A stretch of DNA of 64,000 nt from Halichondria panicea (taxonomy: Eukaryota; Porifera; Demospongiae; Suberitida; Halichondriidae), in assembly GCF_963675165.1 (NCBI RefSeq), contig NC_087384.1, positions 4,271,182 through 4,335,181 on the forward strand. The letters are read 5' to 3'. This document shows positions 49,701 through 60,200 of this stretch, in pieces (the stretch's first letter is position 1; every line of letters starts with the position of its first letter). Below the pieces are notes generated by a model that was not told the DNA's origin, did not search any database, and was given only the letters and a program-made list of their open reading frames with translations. The position numbers and the translations under genes are program-made.

Positions 49701-51829
49701 CAAGATTTGGTAGCAGAAAACTTGCCTGGTCCATATTACCACAGCCTCATTGATCAGGGGACCCACGAGAACACATCATGCCTTTCCTATAACATCTGTA
49801 GCCTTACAGTGTAGGGTGTCGTTAAGTAGAGACTTGGCTTGATACAATAATTAAAGGGCGTCAGTCATCTTTGCACAAATAAGTTCTATGTAACGGACTG
49901 TAACTTCAGAATGCAAATAGTATACGGGTTATTTTACTGACAGTATCCACAAATACACGGATTACCCCCTTTTTGGTGTAATGTACGCGCATGCGCTATA
50001 CCAGGCCGTCTTTTTCTTCGCGGCTGGAATTGAGGCTATAGAAAGGCAATGAGTAACTATATGTTATTCATTGCCTTTCCTACTGACAGTTGTAAATGAA
50101 TAACATTGGTGATAATCTTCACTATGTTATTCATTGCAAATTTTATTTTATTACAACAGCATGTGGTTGTGACGTAGATTTGATTCTAAACTCTTGATGA
50201 TTGTGCGATGTTACACACAACACACACACAGCATGCATGCAAGCCTCCTTTTTAGGCCTCTTTGTCTTTTTCACAGGAAGGAATTGGAGGAACAAAGAAT
50301 GAAAAAAAGAATTGACTTAGATTGGGCCAAATTTAAACTATGCTCGCAGCACACATACGTACATGTAATGTTTTTTGACGTTTAGCCAGTAGATATTCTA
50401 CAAGATGAATTATGAAAATTAATATTGAATAGTGGGTCTGTTCAGAACTCATGAAAATAATTTTGTAGATGTCTACAATGCTATGTCTACGATGTACTGT
50501 ATCTTGTGTCTACAGATTTGATTCTGGAACTACGGTAGTATAAACATCTGGATTGCGTAGAGCTTTACTTGTTGCCTAGCCAGGCAGCATGGTGCCAGGC
50601 TCTGTCTAGCTACTGGCACTGTCATGTGATTTAGCGAGGCAAGCTCCCCTTTTTCTTTAAACGGTTCCTTCGTTCTTTGTTCCTCCCCTTATTTACCTTA
50701 CCCTGTAACAAAAAAGAAGAGCCTGCAAAGGAGGCGAACACATACTACACACATTGATCCTAACCTCATCTAGCTGGTTTGGATTTACCCCTCCTTCTAG
50801 TGCCAACTGAGCCACACCTACATTGCCCACCCTGCAAGCTTCCATGAACGACTGTTACAGTTGAGAAAAAGTACATTGTTAGCAAAACTGCACAAACAGT
50901 TACCAACTGAAATGATTACATGCGCTACTCACCATCCTGGGGTTCTTGATACACAACATTCTGAGTGATTTACTCACTTCCTCAGCCACTGGCCTCCGTT
51001 CGGGCTGATCACGAAGACATTGACCAGCAAGCTGATAGAGACAGTGTTTCTCTCCCATCTTCTCCTGCAAGGCTTTTTGTCGACGTTTTAGCTCCAAATT
51101 TCCTAGTAGGTAATAGAAAAATGAAGATATCCCTGGTAAGTCGAAAGCGTTAGGAACATTGCCGATGACAGTGTGAATAATTAGAATGCCGAAGGAAAAT
51201 ATGTCCAGCTTGGTCGTGTAGTTAGGATCCTCCACTCGACACTCAGGAGGCATATAGCAGGCATTACCAGGATTAGTTGTCAAGCCTGCTGTTGCAGCAG
51301 AAGGATCCATGTACTTAGACACGCCAAGGTCTCCGATCTTGGCTGTGAGGTCCTCAGTAAGCAGTACATTGGAAGCAGTGAGGTCACGGTGGATGAGAGG
51401 AAGGGTCTGAGAGTGGAGGTAGTGAAGGCCCTTGGATACATCGTACAAAATGTGGATTTTAATGGCAAGGTCAGTGTCTGGATTCTTTTCAACAAAATCG
51501 GCCAAATCTGAATAAAGCCTCTCCATTATCAAACTGATGTCGTTCTTATCACGGCCGTAATGGACTCCAACAAAAGTGACCACATTGGGATGATTCAAAC
51601 CGCTCAGAATGTGACATTCATTGCGAAATTTTGTCAAAATGTTCTCTTTTTGTTGAAAACATCGCTCTTTGAGCAAAATGTTGTGAATCTTCTTTGCTAC
51701 ACAGTTCTTTCCACCAACCGTCACTCTAAAAACACAGCCATAAGCCCCCGAGCCTGCTTTGTCCTTATCCCGATCTAATCCTTCTACCTGGACAACAAAA
51801 GCGTCTAGATTCACATATCTTGTAGCCAT
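34691..51829 (-). CDS. Giant kinase-ankyrin repeat protein (about 1490 aa)
   Basis: One minus-strand gene model. Kinase exon 51829-50933 (299 codons), linker/half-ankyrin exon 50851-50765 (29 codons), ankyrin exon 49066-48965 (34 codons), ankyrin exon 47930-47832, the exon array 44956-36279, and last exon 34789-34691 ending in TAA. All have GT-AG borders and phase 0 at both ends, so they join without frame changes. Leaving out two acidic exons at 48268-48676 gives about 1487 residues. Ankyrin repeats bind protein partners, and a kinase tethered to such a scaffold suggests a signalling or defence sensor. Whether all exons join one mRNA is inferred from phase and order. A break between about 45 and 48 kb into two genes is the main alternative. 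Confidence 0.75.
35569..36095. mobile_element. 527-bp TIR element in the last ankyrin intron
   Basis: Inverted ends of about 38 bp (CATAGATAGAAGAGTAAGAG and its imperfect complement ttccttttctatctatg) are flanked by ATGCACC on both sides (35562-35568 and 36096-36102), a 7-bp target duplication. The interior has no coding frame. Confidence 0.85.
38221..38275 (-). pseudogene. Decayed type-d ankyrin exon
   Basis: The minus strand reads ctgcgctgtatgtagctgct followed by cagaatggtcacttgag, matching the start of type-d ankyrin exons. The first few codons are lost, the rest is truncated after about 17 codons, and there is no donor site. It occupies exactly the place where unit 6 should have its fourth exon. 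Confidence 0.75.
41331..41752 (-). mobile_element. Dispersed repeat family A, copy in an ankyrin intron
   Basis: Bounded by gcctcggtgg and accgaggcat, with the reverse-order family A blocks in between (gcagctcttttctcactctt, gaacaaagcattatttt, gaaggctatagaaactctta). It abuts the TIR element at 41753, with nothing in between. Confidence 0.65.
41753..41918. mobile_element. Degenerate family C MITE touching a splice donor
   Basis: Starts taccgcaacattttcgag and ends gtgctataaggta, with the shared core gactgcttaccggaagccac. It ends 6 bp from the donor of the ankyrin exon 42023-41925. It is related to the copies at 59472, 60887 and 61441. Confidence 0.65.
45000..45310 (+). mobile_element. Dispersed repeat family A, copy 45 kb
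   Basis: Plus-orientation copy with a GT run, agcttctataggcttctagc, ttggattttatttgtggatt and gagttatggctagtttcact blocks in the same order as 7903-8112. Diverged. Confidence 0.6.
45775..45899. mobile_element. Half copy of family B MITE
   Basis: Ends agagtctactgta and carries the gaggtggctgcatttcagaa block of the 23793-24144 element; its other half is missing. Confidence 0.55.
45960..46155. repeat. 42-bp tandem repeat, about 4.5 units
   Basis: Units of the form acaatggtgttcatgagtac followed by aattcatcattgtaacaatgca repeat with few changes. Because 42 is divisible by 3, both strands show repeating 14-residue frames; there is no start or splice context to suggest they are translated. Confidence 0.85.
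46512..47175. mobile_element. 664-bp foldback element
   Basis: Begins tgttaaggatggctca and ends tgagccatccttaaca, and inner segments also pair: gcccggatatgatg with catcatatccgggc, caactcagtttta with taaaactgagttg, and cacccccaaattttttt with its complement. The whole element is therefore a long imperfect palindrome. cagtg flanks both sides, a possible short target duplication. Confidence 0.75.
48268..48676 (-). other. Two acidic exons inside the kinase-ankyrin gene
   Basis: Exon 48676-48472 (TAG|GATAAT ... CCTG|GTAAGT) encodes a Glu/Asp-rich stretch ([34 protein letters not shown]). Exon 48354-48268 (TATAG|GTGAAG ... CACC|GTGAGA) continues in frame with [18 protein letters not shown]. The pair joins the preceding ankyrin exon in phase 0 but ends in phase 1, which does not fit the next ankyrin exon (phase 0). 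They may be an alternative 3' end, need a further small exon, or belong to a separate transcript. Confidence 0.5.
49317..50040. mobile_element. Family D (TAGCCTCG) element, 724 bp
   Basis: Left end tagcctcgattccag, right end ctggaattgaggctata, with inner cggcctggtata pairing as well. The 9-bp direct repeat GAAAGGCAA flanks both sides (49308-49316 and 50041-50049). A 9-bp duplication is the Mutator-like hallmark. It lies in an intron of the kinase-ankyrin gene. Confidence 0.8.
50933..51829 (-). other. Kinase domain exon, TKL-like
   Basis: Glycine loop GSGAYG (26-31), VAIK-type Lys47 (VAKK), helix C Glu71 (FRNECHIL), catalytic loop HRDLTASN (H147, R148, D149, N154), metal-binding D167 in DLG (in place of DFG), and MPPE as the APE equivalent. 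All catalytic residues are present, so activity is likely. The HRDLTxxN/DLG combination is of the tyrosine-kinase-like type common in expanded invertebrate kinase families. The whole domain is in one exon, ending AGGATG|GTGAGT in phase 0. Confidence 0.9.
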
Positions 51830-51853
51830 TTAGATCACGATCAACATTCATTA

Positions 51854-51889
51854 TAGCCTCGATTCCAAATCCGCCTTGAATCGAGGCTA
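51854..51889. mobile_element. Family D relic, 36 bp, upstream of the kinase gene
   Basis: tagcctcgattcc and its inverted partner separated by 9 bases. The flanks cattcatta/cattcggat match at 6 of 9 positions. It lies 24 bp upstream of the kinase start codon, within the presumed 5' untranslated region or promoter. Confidence 0.65.
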
Positions 51890-52121
51890 CATTCGGATCT
51901 AAAAACGATCACGTGATCTAGCGGTAAAATCCTAGCGTGTACAGCGCGCATGCTAAAACTTCTGTCAATCCGTGGCGGATCCAGTGGGGCGCTTTGGGGG
52001 CTTGAGCACCCCCAAGCCTTGATGACAAGCCTGCAAAATAGCTATAGAATCTAGAGCTAGCTATGAGACAACCTTTTTTTTAGTAAAATATTTTTAGCTC
52101 CCCCCCCCCTATAGCCCTATC

Positions 52122-52204
52122 TCGCCTCGATTCCAGGCCGAGTTGTTTCTCGCTAGGCCGACAACTTTGTTCTATTAAAAAAAATTGGCCTGGGACCGAG
52201 GCTA
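52122..52204. mobile_element. Family D relic, 83 bp
   Basis: tcgcctcgattccaggccga ... ggcctgggaccgaggcta, flanked by agccctatc and ccccctatc (7 of 9 positions match). Confidence 0.65.
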
Positions 52205-52647
52205 CCCCCTATCAAGCAATCTTGGATCCGCCCCTGAAGCTCTCCTAGTTTCCCAGTTCCCCGGTGTCATAAAATTTTGGGCCCCCCATGTTTAGGCCCC
52301 CCTGGGCCTAGAATTTTAAAATTTTGGGACCCCCGGGCCTAGAATGTTAACAGTTTAGGCCCCCCAGGGGGTCCAAACTGTTAACATTCTAGGCCCCCCA
52401 CTGTGAGATTAGGCCCCCCTCTTCTGCTATCCTTTTCTGCCACGATAGAACGAAGTCAAAGAGATATAATAATATGGTAAGGTTAGCTCTATTAGTTGAC
52501 AAAGCATCAATCATGGAATTCAAAGTGAAGGAAGATTTACCTTTCAAGTTACTCATGCTTTACCTATAAGAGTTAAATGCTTTGATGCAGCTCTGCAATG
52601 TTGGATCTGCCTGTAAGACAATCGATGTTGTTGCATATATAGCTATC

Positions 52648-54107
52648 CAGAGGCGGATCCAGGGGGAGATCCAAGGGAGCAAAGGAACCCCCCTTTTGCT
52701 CAAAATATTAAAATTGATTTTTAGCAATCTACAGTCATTTACAGTCATGTTTTACCTATTCTACTTATGTAGTAATGTCAATACCTGCATGTAGTCCACT
52801 CTAGAAGGAACAGAACTTAGCTAAAAGCAGTGGCAGCTTCTTTACTCTTTCTCAACTGATCGCGTTGCAAAAACTGCATAGTAAGCAGTAATTAATTGGA
52901 TACAAGATGGGGATAAACCCACATCCATGCATGTGTGTGCAGTGGTCATGCAGCTTTGATTGTGGTAATTATGTTCAACCTATTATACAACAATGAGTAA
53001 CAGGAAGAGACCAAGTCAAGTGCCAATTTCAACATTCTTCAAAAAGAGTAAAGCAGGTACGGTTTCACATAAATAAAAATCCAAATCATATAAATTATGA
53101 TACATAAACAACAAAACTTATAAATAAAAACAACTTCAATTGTAGGTTCAGAGTCACAGGAGTCACAGGATGCTATTGTCAGCCCCGCTGACTCGTCTCC
53201 CCCTACTGACGTCCCCAGTGACACCGAAGATTCAGACAGTGAACTTGATATGGAGGAGGGTGACTGCGTTATCCAGTGTGGCTTAGGTGGTGCTACCTCA
53301 AGTGATGATTGCGACATTGGGAAACTCCTTAACTCAGGGGTAGATATTAAGAGTTTAACAAGAGATCACAAGTATCGAATCTTGACTACCAATCCCAATA
53401 CTGATCCAGAGAGCTATCCACGCACCAGACCATGTCCTTCAAGCAATTTCCGTCGGTTCAAACCAGAATGGCTGAGATCATACCCGTGGGTGCATTACAG
53501 TCAATGTTCTGATGGAGTGTATTGTCGTGCCTGTGTACTTTTCTCACCATATCAGGTTGGTGGTCAAACGCTTGGTAGATTTGTTTTGACTCCATTTCGA
53601 TATTGGACAAAGACGGCAACGGTTCATTGCAAGACTGAGTACCACCGATGCAACCAGCTTTTGTCTGCAGAAAATATAAAAAAACTAGTAGTATCATACA
53701 GCCAGCTACACCCAAGGAGAATGAAACTCCCTTTTATGCTACCTGATGATTGAATGTCTTTATATGTGTTTTTTACAATCAATTATTAAATACTCTAAGC
53801 TCTTGTATAAAAATTACTCATTTACTCACTCACACACTTACTTAACTTCTTGATCTTACTATCACTGCACTGGGGCCATAGCTATATATCTAGACATAAT
53901 CTTACATCTACTACGGTACTATAATAGACCTCCCTAGCCCCTTGGCCTAGCACTCAGGTGACAGGAAATGGGCGGAGGTTACACCGGAAGTGGGCGTGGT
54001 CCAATTTTTCGCGCTGCGCGCGGGTTAACACTCGCCCTTCGGGCTCGTTATCCTTTTACCAATTGCTTTTAGGAACCACCCTTTTCTAATGTCTAGATCC
54101 GCCTCTG
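52648..54107 (+). mobile_element. Non-autonomous hAT-like transposon
   Basis: Ends CAGAGGCGGATC and GATCCGCCTCTG fit the hAT terminal consensus. CTATC occurs on both sides, shorter than the 8 bp expected, so the duplication is imperfect or the border is off. It carries the N-terminal part of a transposase gene only. Confidence 0.75.
52993..53753 (+). pseudogene. Truncated hAT/ZMYM-type transposase, 223 aa
   Basis: Exon 1 (52993-53056) encodes MSNRKRPS and FFKKSK. Exon 2 (53146-53753) continues in frame with an acidic linker and then a TTF-type zinc-binding region (RRFKPEWLRSYPWVHYS, DGVYCRACVLFS, PFRYWTKTATVH). This domain sits at the N-terminus of hAT transposases related to ZMYM1 and P52rIPK. 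The frame stops at TGA before any of the RNase H-like catalytic core or the C-terminal dimerisation region, so it cannot transpose. It may still make a DNA-binding peptide. Description only; the missing part is not reconstructed. Confidence 0.8.
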
Positions 54108-54869
54108 CTATCGCCATATTTGCAACTTCGTGCTTACTTTCTCAGCCAAATTTCAGGACAAAAAGTACAATTTCAGTGCAAAGACAACAATTCATATCTT
54201 CCTCCATGTTTTCCTATACATAGAAGATGTAAATTGTTATGGGGATGCTCCAATAGCATCACTGGCTCAGCTCTCAAGCAATGTGGAATCACATGCAGAT
54301 AGAAGTCAAGAGAGAAACTGTTGCATCATCATGATGGTGCAATCACAATAGCAGTTTCCTTTCGGGACAAGGGTAATCTTGGACAGTCCTGACCAATTCG
54401 GGACAGTTGGCACCTATGTGCTTCGTGCTGCATGAGGCCTGATTCATAGAATGACATGGTGCAGTGTGATGGCTGTGAGACCAGTGGTATACTACTGTAC
54501 ATGCATGAAATGTGTGTGTGTGAGGAGAGCTGCATTCAGTAACTGGCATTGGATAGACTGTGAAGACCATAGAAGACTGTATTGGTGTATTTTGAGAATG
54601 CACTGTCACATAATGTTACCGCTGTTGCGCTGTTAATGGGGGGCCTAAAATTTTAAGAGGGGGCCTAAAATGTTAAAATTCTAGGCCGGGGAGGGCCCAA
54701 TCTCATGGGGGGCCTAAAATTTTATGACACCGGTACTCCAGTGCCTCTCAACAAGAAGATATAAGCTCTCCTGGGTTTAAACCATTATATCAAACTGTCC
54801 AGTCTCGTCCATTAGTATAGCTAGGAGCACATGTGCTCCTGTGCAGAGAAGTATACATTCTAAAGTAGA

Positions 54870-55199
54870 TTATGCTAGCCTTGCTTCTGTAATACTTATG
54901 CCATGTAGATAAACGGGATAGGCAACGCCCAGCACTTCCGTTGGATGAGGCGAGCTGCGTTTAATGACAGAAACATGGTAATTTGTGATCTTGTAAGGAG
55001 GAGTGGAAGGTTTTCCTGTCTTTCCAGCAAGTACCCAGCCGAATGTTGTTTCAAATGCCACGGAGGATATTGATCCAGTTGGTCCCTTCCGCCGGCCCTG
55101 CAGTAACACCTCAGTGTAAATATCAACTCCAAGAAGTATGTCGAATTTTCCAAAGTCTGGGTCAGAGAGGTTTAAATCGGATAGGCACTGGTAAGTCAC
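54870..55199 (-). pseudogene. BEL/Pao-type retrotransposon protease fragment
   Basis: 110 codons resembling the aspartic-protease/DUF1758 region of BEL/Pao polyproteins: SDPDFGKFDILLGVDIY, then ETTFGWVLAGK. No long terminal repeats, reverse transcriptase or integrase are seen nearby, so this is an isolated remnant. Confidence 0.7.
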
Positions 55200-55340
55200 A
55201 GGTGATAATCTTGTTCTGCTGCATACAAATCATTGGTGTTGTTGCCAAGTATGGACGATTTTGTTACTCCTCTCCTTGCATGGTTGGTATAAGTTAGCCA
55301 TTGCAATGAGAGACAGTGTGGAGAGTTGCAAAATGATTAG

Positions 55341-55408
55341 TAGCCTCGATTCCAGGCCGATTAAAATACATATAATATAGTATTTTAATCGGCCTTGAAT
55401 CGAGGCTA
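55341..55408. mobile_element. Family D palindrome, 68 bp, with perfect 9-bp duplication
   Basis: Two near-perfect 29-bp arms (tagcctcgattccaggccga ...) around a 10-bp centre. AATGATTAG flanks both sides exactly (55332-55340 and 55409-55417). It consists of almost nothing but the two inverted ends. Confidence 0.9.
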
Positions 55409-55599
55409 AATGATTAGCTGCATGATGTGGTTTGAGTCTGAGAATGAGTTTGTATCACTGTTAATTCGTATCAACGTAGTGCACTTTTGTGCAGCTAGAC
55501 AAATGAGCGCCTTTGTGCAGTGGATTTGCACCTGTGTGCTAGTCGAGCAAATCAATGCACCTTTGTGCAGTAGACATGCAGACAAGCACCCTTGTGCAG

Positions 55600-55935
55600 T
55601 GGATTGCAACTGCTCAGGGATCAACGAAGTGCAAGTAAGAGTTTCTAGTAACGTTTTCTTGGATCTTAATTCGTGAATAATGCTTCGACCCAATGCCATT
55701 GCAGCCTTTTCAAAAGAGTGCGTAGCAAAACTTGTCCATGGACAAGTGTGTTACTACTCTACTTAGTAGTTAGCCGTCTGCACAAGAATGCTAGCTAATG
55801 CATGGTAGCTGCAAGAGTGAGAAGAGATCTAGAGCTGCATGCAAGGCTTTGATATTATGATGAACATTTATAATGTAACTTTAACACATCCACCGCATCT
55901 GCACCACCGAGGTATCAACACCCGCGGTGCTTTAA
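55600..55935 (+). mobile_element. Dispersed repeat family A, copy 55.6 kb
   Basis: Ordered blocks gcaagtaagagtttctag, ttttcttggatcttaattcg, ccaatgccattgcagccttt, gagtgcgtagcaaaacttg, tgcaagagtgagaagagatc and accaccgaggtatcaacacc. Upstream, 55470-55620 has short repeats of the type gcacctttgtgcagtag. Confidence 0.65.
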
Positions 55936-56513
55936 TTTTATTACACCCTTGTTACCTTGACAACGTGGTATATTTAACATTTATTCACTTTGCAATAATA
56001 TAGCTACAGTCGATCAGTAAGTAGTAAAGGGGGAGGCAGCCAGAGCGTTATACGGTATATAGGGTATATAGTATAGCTATAGAATCTAGTATCACATTCT
56101 GTATGGGGGGGTTTATAGGGATATAATAGGGTTAGTATGCTATGGTGTACCTGCATGCAGTTTATAAATTAATTACGAGATGTATACTATTAATAACCAA
56201 CGGATCAAAGCTCTTTGTACACAATCAATCATGTGATTATGTCTGCGCACAGCGTGACACCGAAACAAGTTGTCTCTAGGTAAATCCCCCTATGTTACTG
56301 TTTGAGGCCTGCTGCATGCATGATGCAGAATCAATTAGTTACCCGGCATGCATGCTATCAGTGCTGCTGGTGTACATGCATGCATGCCTGTAACTAAAAT
56401 TGATTTTGTGCCAGGTCAGTATAACATGATTGTATGCATGTATTCCAGCTTTTGTTTCATTGTCAATAAGGCGTACAAAAATAATATCAATTATATATGT
56501 TTACAAAAAGCTA

Positions 56514-57165
56514 TAAGCTGCATAGTAAATCAATTAATGACTGCTGACTGTACACAATAATAGAAAAACTCGTATTATACTAGTATAATTATAATTATAA
56601 GTGCGTGATGTGGTGCATGAAAATGGGTAAACGTCTTCAGCCAAAATAAACAACACGAGTATATACAAAAACAAGAAAGCGAGAATAAGCTGCGTGGTAA
56701 ATCAACTAACGACTGCTGACTGTACACAATAATAGAAAAACTCGTATTATACTAGTATAATTATATAAGTGCGTGATGTGGTGCATGAAAAATGGGTAAA
56801 CGTCTTCAGCCAAAATAAACAACACGAGTATATACAAAAACAAGAAAGCGAGAATAAGCTGCATGGTAAATCAACTAATGACTGCTGACTGTACACAATA
56901 ATAGAAAAACTCGTATTATACTAGTATAATTATATAAGTGGTGCATGAAAAATGGGTAAACGTCTTCAGCCAAAATAAACAACACGAGTATATACAAAAA
57001 CAAGAAAGTGAGAATAAGCTGCATGGTAAATCAACTAATGACTGCTGACTGTACACAATAATAGAAAAACTTGTGTTATACTAGTATAATTATATAAGTG
57101 CGTGATGTGGTGCATGAAAATGGGTAAACGTCTTCAGCCAAAATAAACAACATGAGTATATATTA
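56514..57165. repeat. Satellite-like tandem repeat, four units of about 160-175 bp
   Basis: Units begin at about 56514, 56690, 56856 and 57017 with agctgcatagtaaatcaa and contain gactgctgactgtacacaat, aactcgtattatactag and gggtaaacgtcttcagccaa. Unit 3 lacks the gcgtgatgt stretch. The array stops about 45 bp before the stop codon end of the Death-domain gene. Confidence 0.9.
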
Positions 57166-57211
57166 AAGGATACTGTCTGTGTGGGAATAAACATGTGAGT
57201 GTTAAGTGCCC

Positions 57212-60200
57212 TTATTGTGGAACTCTGTCTGCAATGTACTGACACACCCTAACAGCCACGTCTCCTCTTTTGAGATCCAGTATTATGGTCAATAGGGCTC
57301 GGAACGTGGCAACAAGAGGGTTGGGGGCACGCCACAGCTTCAAAGCCTTTGCCATTGCAGTTTGAATGTCTTGTCTGACAGCAATATCGTAAATGTAAGT
57401 TTGCTGCCCAGGAGTCAGGCGCAACTGATCGAGATAGTTTTCTAGATTATCGAAGCAGCCGGCTAAGATATAAATGTCGTGTTCTATGACCTCCGTGTCC
57501 AACTGGGTGTCACTAACTCTATTTCTCTTCTTTAGAACAGCGAGTGTTAAGCCAGTCATTACCAATTCACCTGTGTATATACATGTATGTAAGGGAGGAA
57601 AGATAACACACATTAACAGCTAACTTATAGACACTAACAATGTATAGACAAGTACAGGCATTGTCGGCATAATCTAATATAGTGTAAAAGCCGGAATACT
57701 GAATGGAATGGAATATGGAATAACAAAAGTAGTATTAAAAAGAGAGCTGCTGATGGTGCTCTGTATATAATTATACTAATGCAGTATTAAAATACTTGTA
57801 ACGTGTTAAGAAGCCTTTTATAGACACGAGTACTAGTTAATGCACGGTTGCGAGTGTATAGCAACCTTCTACGAAAAGATTTTGCTATTCCTGATTCTGG
57901 AGAGACTGCAATGGCCTTCAACGTACTGGTAAGCAAAACTAGCCTTTACTTGAGAATAAAGCCTTTGTTAGCAAGATAGCATTGCTAGAAGCTTATAGAA
58001 TCACTTAGCTGTACTCGCATTGCAACCATGCATGGAGCAGTTGTAGCTATTATAAAATTCTATGGCTTAAAAATCAATTATTTTGACCACCAACCGTGCT
58101 CTAACTACCCCAGCCGTGCTCTACCTACCAAACTGTTCCAAAAATGCCAACCACAGAATAATAGAGCACGTTCTGCATGTGGTTACTACAGTTGTAGATC
58201 CTGGTCTATATATATGGCATTTGTTAGCATTGTTTTTCCTTTGATCTTTGTACAAAAAAACTACAAAGCTAATAAAAGACAGTCACTATTAATTTATGAG
58301 GTATTATAGACTACTCAGTATAGCTAGTTCAAAATTAAACTTCTAGACATATAAAGTTACACATAATTGACAGAGCTTAGCAACTTATAGTGAGGTAATT
58401 ATGCTGTGCCCAAAACGAGGTGGAGTGTGAAGTATAAATAAAAATAGGACACTCCAAAGCTATATTCTATCTGCATGCATGCCTGGAAAGTTTTGGCCCT
58501 TAATGATGCTTTAAAAAACAATTTGTGTGTGTTGAAGAGACACGTGCATGCACTGAACAACCAATCATCTTTCGTATATGAAGAAATTAATTCTCAACCA
58601 TTATTTTACTCAAGCTAGGAAAGCGCGCAAACTAGTCAATATGTTCGTAACATTTTGAAGCTTAAACTCTGCTCTATTCGATTAAGCTATAATTATTGAC
58701 AGTATAAAGCTACTTTGACACATGAAATGTTGACTTGAATATCATTGCAAATCATGCTCATCCGAAAACACCAGAAAGATAGCATGTATACAGCTGGCTG
58801 TGATCATAATAATAATTATGACATGTTGTTCATGTTAATAGACGAGGGTTTAGCACTTCAGTGCTCTAGTGTACATATATATAGCGCTATACACATCACC
58901 TATAGCACCTTCAATAAGTATGGCAGTGTATACCTGTGCTTGGACAGTTTTCTGTTGGTCTGGAAGCTGGTAGTAGATTATCACTAATCTCCGTAGCAGC
59001 AACACCAGCCAGTTCCTATATATAGAGACAAGACCATGCATGCATGCAGACAATCATTATAATATATAAGTTATTTGAAATGCCTCGATGAAAGCTGCAC
59101 ATGCAGCTGCATGCAGGAACGGTAAAAATTAGCGTGTTATTTTCATAAAGTATAGAAGTGTTTGTTTTTGTGCATTAGCAATAATATTTTGAGCTGTGCG
59201 AATAATTTGATGTATGAAGTAGTAGTTCATAGAAACGTTCCCATTAAACAGTGCAGCTTCACAGTTTTTCAGGGTCAAGTAAAGCAGAGGGGTGCCAAGT
59301 GTTTCCCTATATACACGTTAGAACAGGCCCCGCCCTGTTTGAGTAGCTAATTGAATTTGGGGAAAGTCCTGGGCTGTACAATTACTTCAGTTTTGTGGTC
59401 ATGTATTGTGCCACTGCATGTATGAGGACATTGAGAAACTGTGGTGCATGCCAAATAATGGTTAGCAGTAATACCGTATAGCGCGAAATTTTCGAGGCAC
59501 TTATATTTCGTGGATTGGCCTCTAAAAGCATTTTGTTGCACAATGTTCGCGGAATGACTGCTTACCGGAAGCCACGCCTTTAAATCTTTGCATGTTATAG
59601 CAGATAATTATAATAATTTTTGTGGACTTAATTTTCGTGTAGGATTGCTAATCCACGAAATCGTTGTGCTATACGGTACATGGTACATGCATACTTACTG
59701 CCCCCTCCCCCAAGCAATAGTCTAGCCACCCTGTTTGAACTCGATTAAATATGTACCGCGAATATTTACACCTCCGAATTTATTATCATGCATGTTGCTA
59801 TTTCAGTGAAAATTAAATCCGCGAAAACTTTCTATACCCTCGAAATATACCCGCTATAATTACGGTAGACAGCGTAGCAGTAGCTAGACTATAGATTAGT
59901 TTCATGGTTGTCTGTGAGGCCGGGGGGTGCTAGCCCCCTGAACTAGACATGCCACTGCTCTTTCTTCACTCTTGCATGCAGCTATTGAGTTAGGGATGCG
60001 GCAATTATGCGAGCATAATTTTGAGAATAATAGGTAGCTTGGAGCATTAGGAATTATGCGGGAATAAACGGTAGAGTGGGTGGGAATAATTATGCCACGT
60101 GGCTAGCATTCTAAATAAAGCATTATTAATTGTACTCTGCAGCTATATAGCTACTGGCTAGCTAGCTAGCTAGCCTTACCGGTAAAGACAGACTATAGAC

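Larger units (their letters stand above)
52261..54733. mobile_element. 2.5-kb composite TIR element
   Basis: Ends are CCGGTGTCATAAAATTTT and its exact complement. Each is followed inward by about 130 bp of imperfectly matching G/C-run sequence (ggcccccc, tctaggcc, gttaacatt). It encloses the hAT-like element 52648-54107, giving a nested structure. No clear target duplication is visible. Confidence 0.7.

Noticed and set aside
50194-50385. Plus-strand frame with a basic [11 protein letters not shown] stretch as an exon
   Set aside because: A tcacag acceptor is present, but no partner exons were found and it lies in an intron of the opposite-strand kinase-ankyrin gene.
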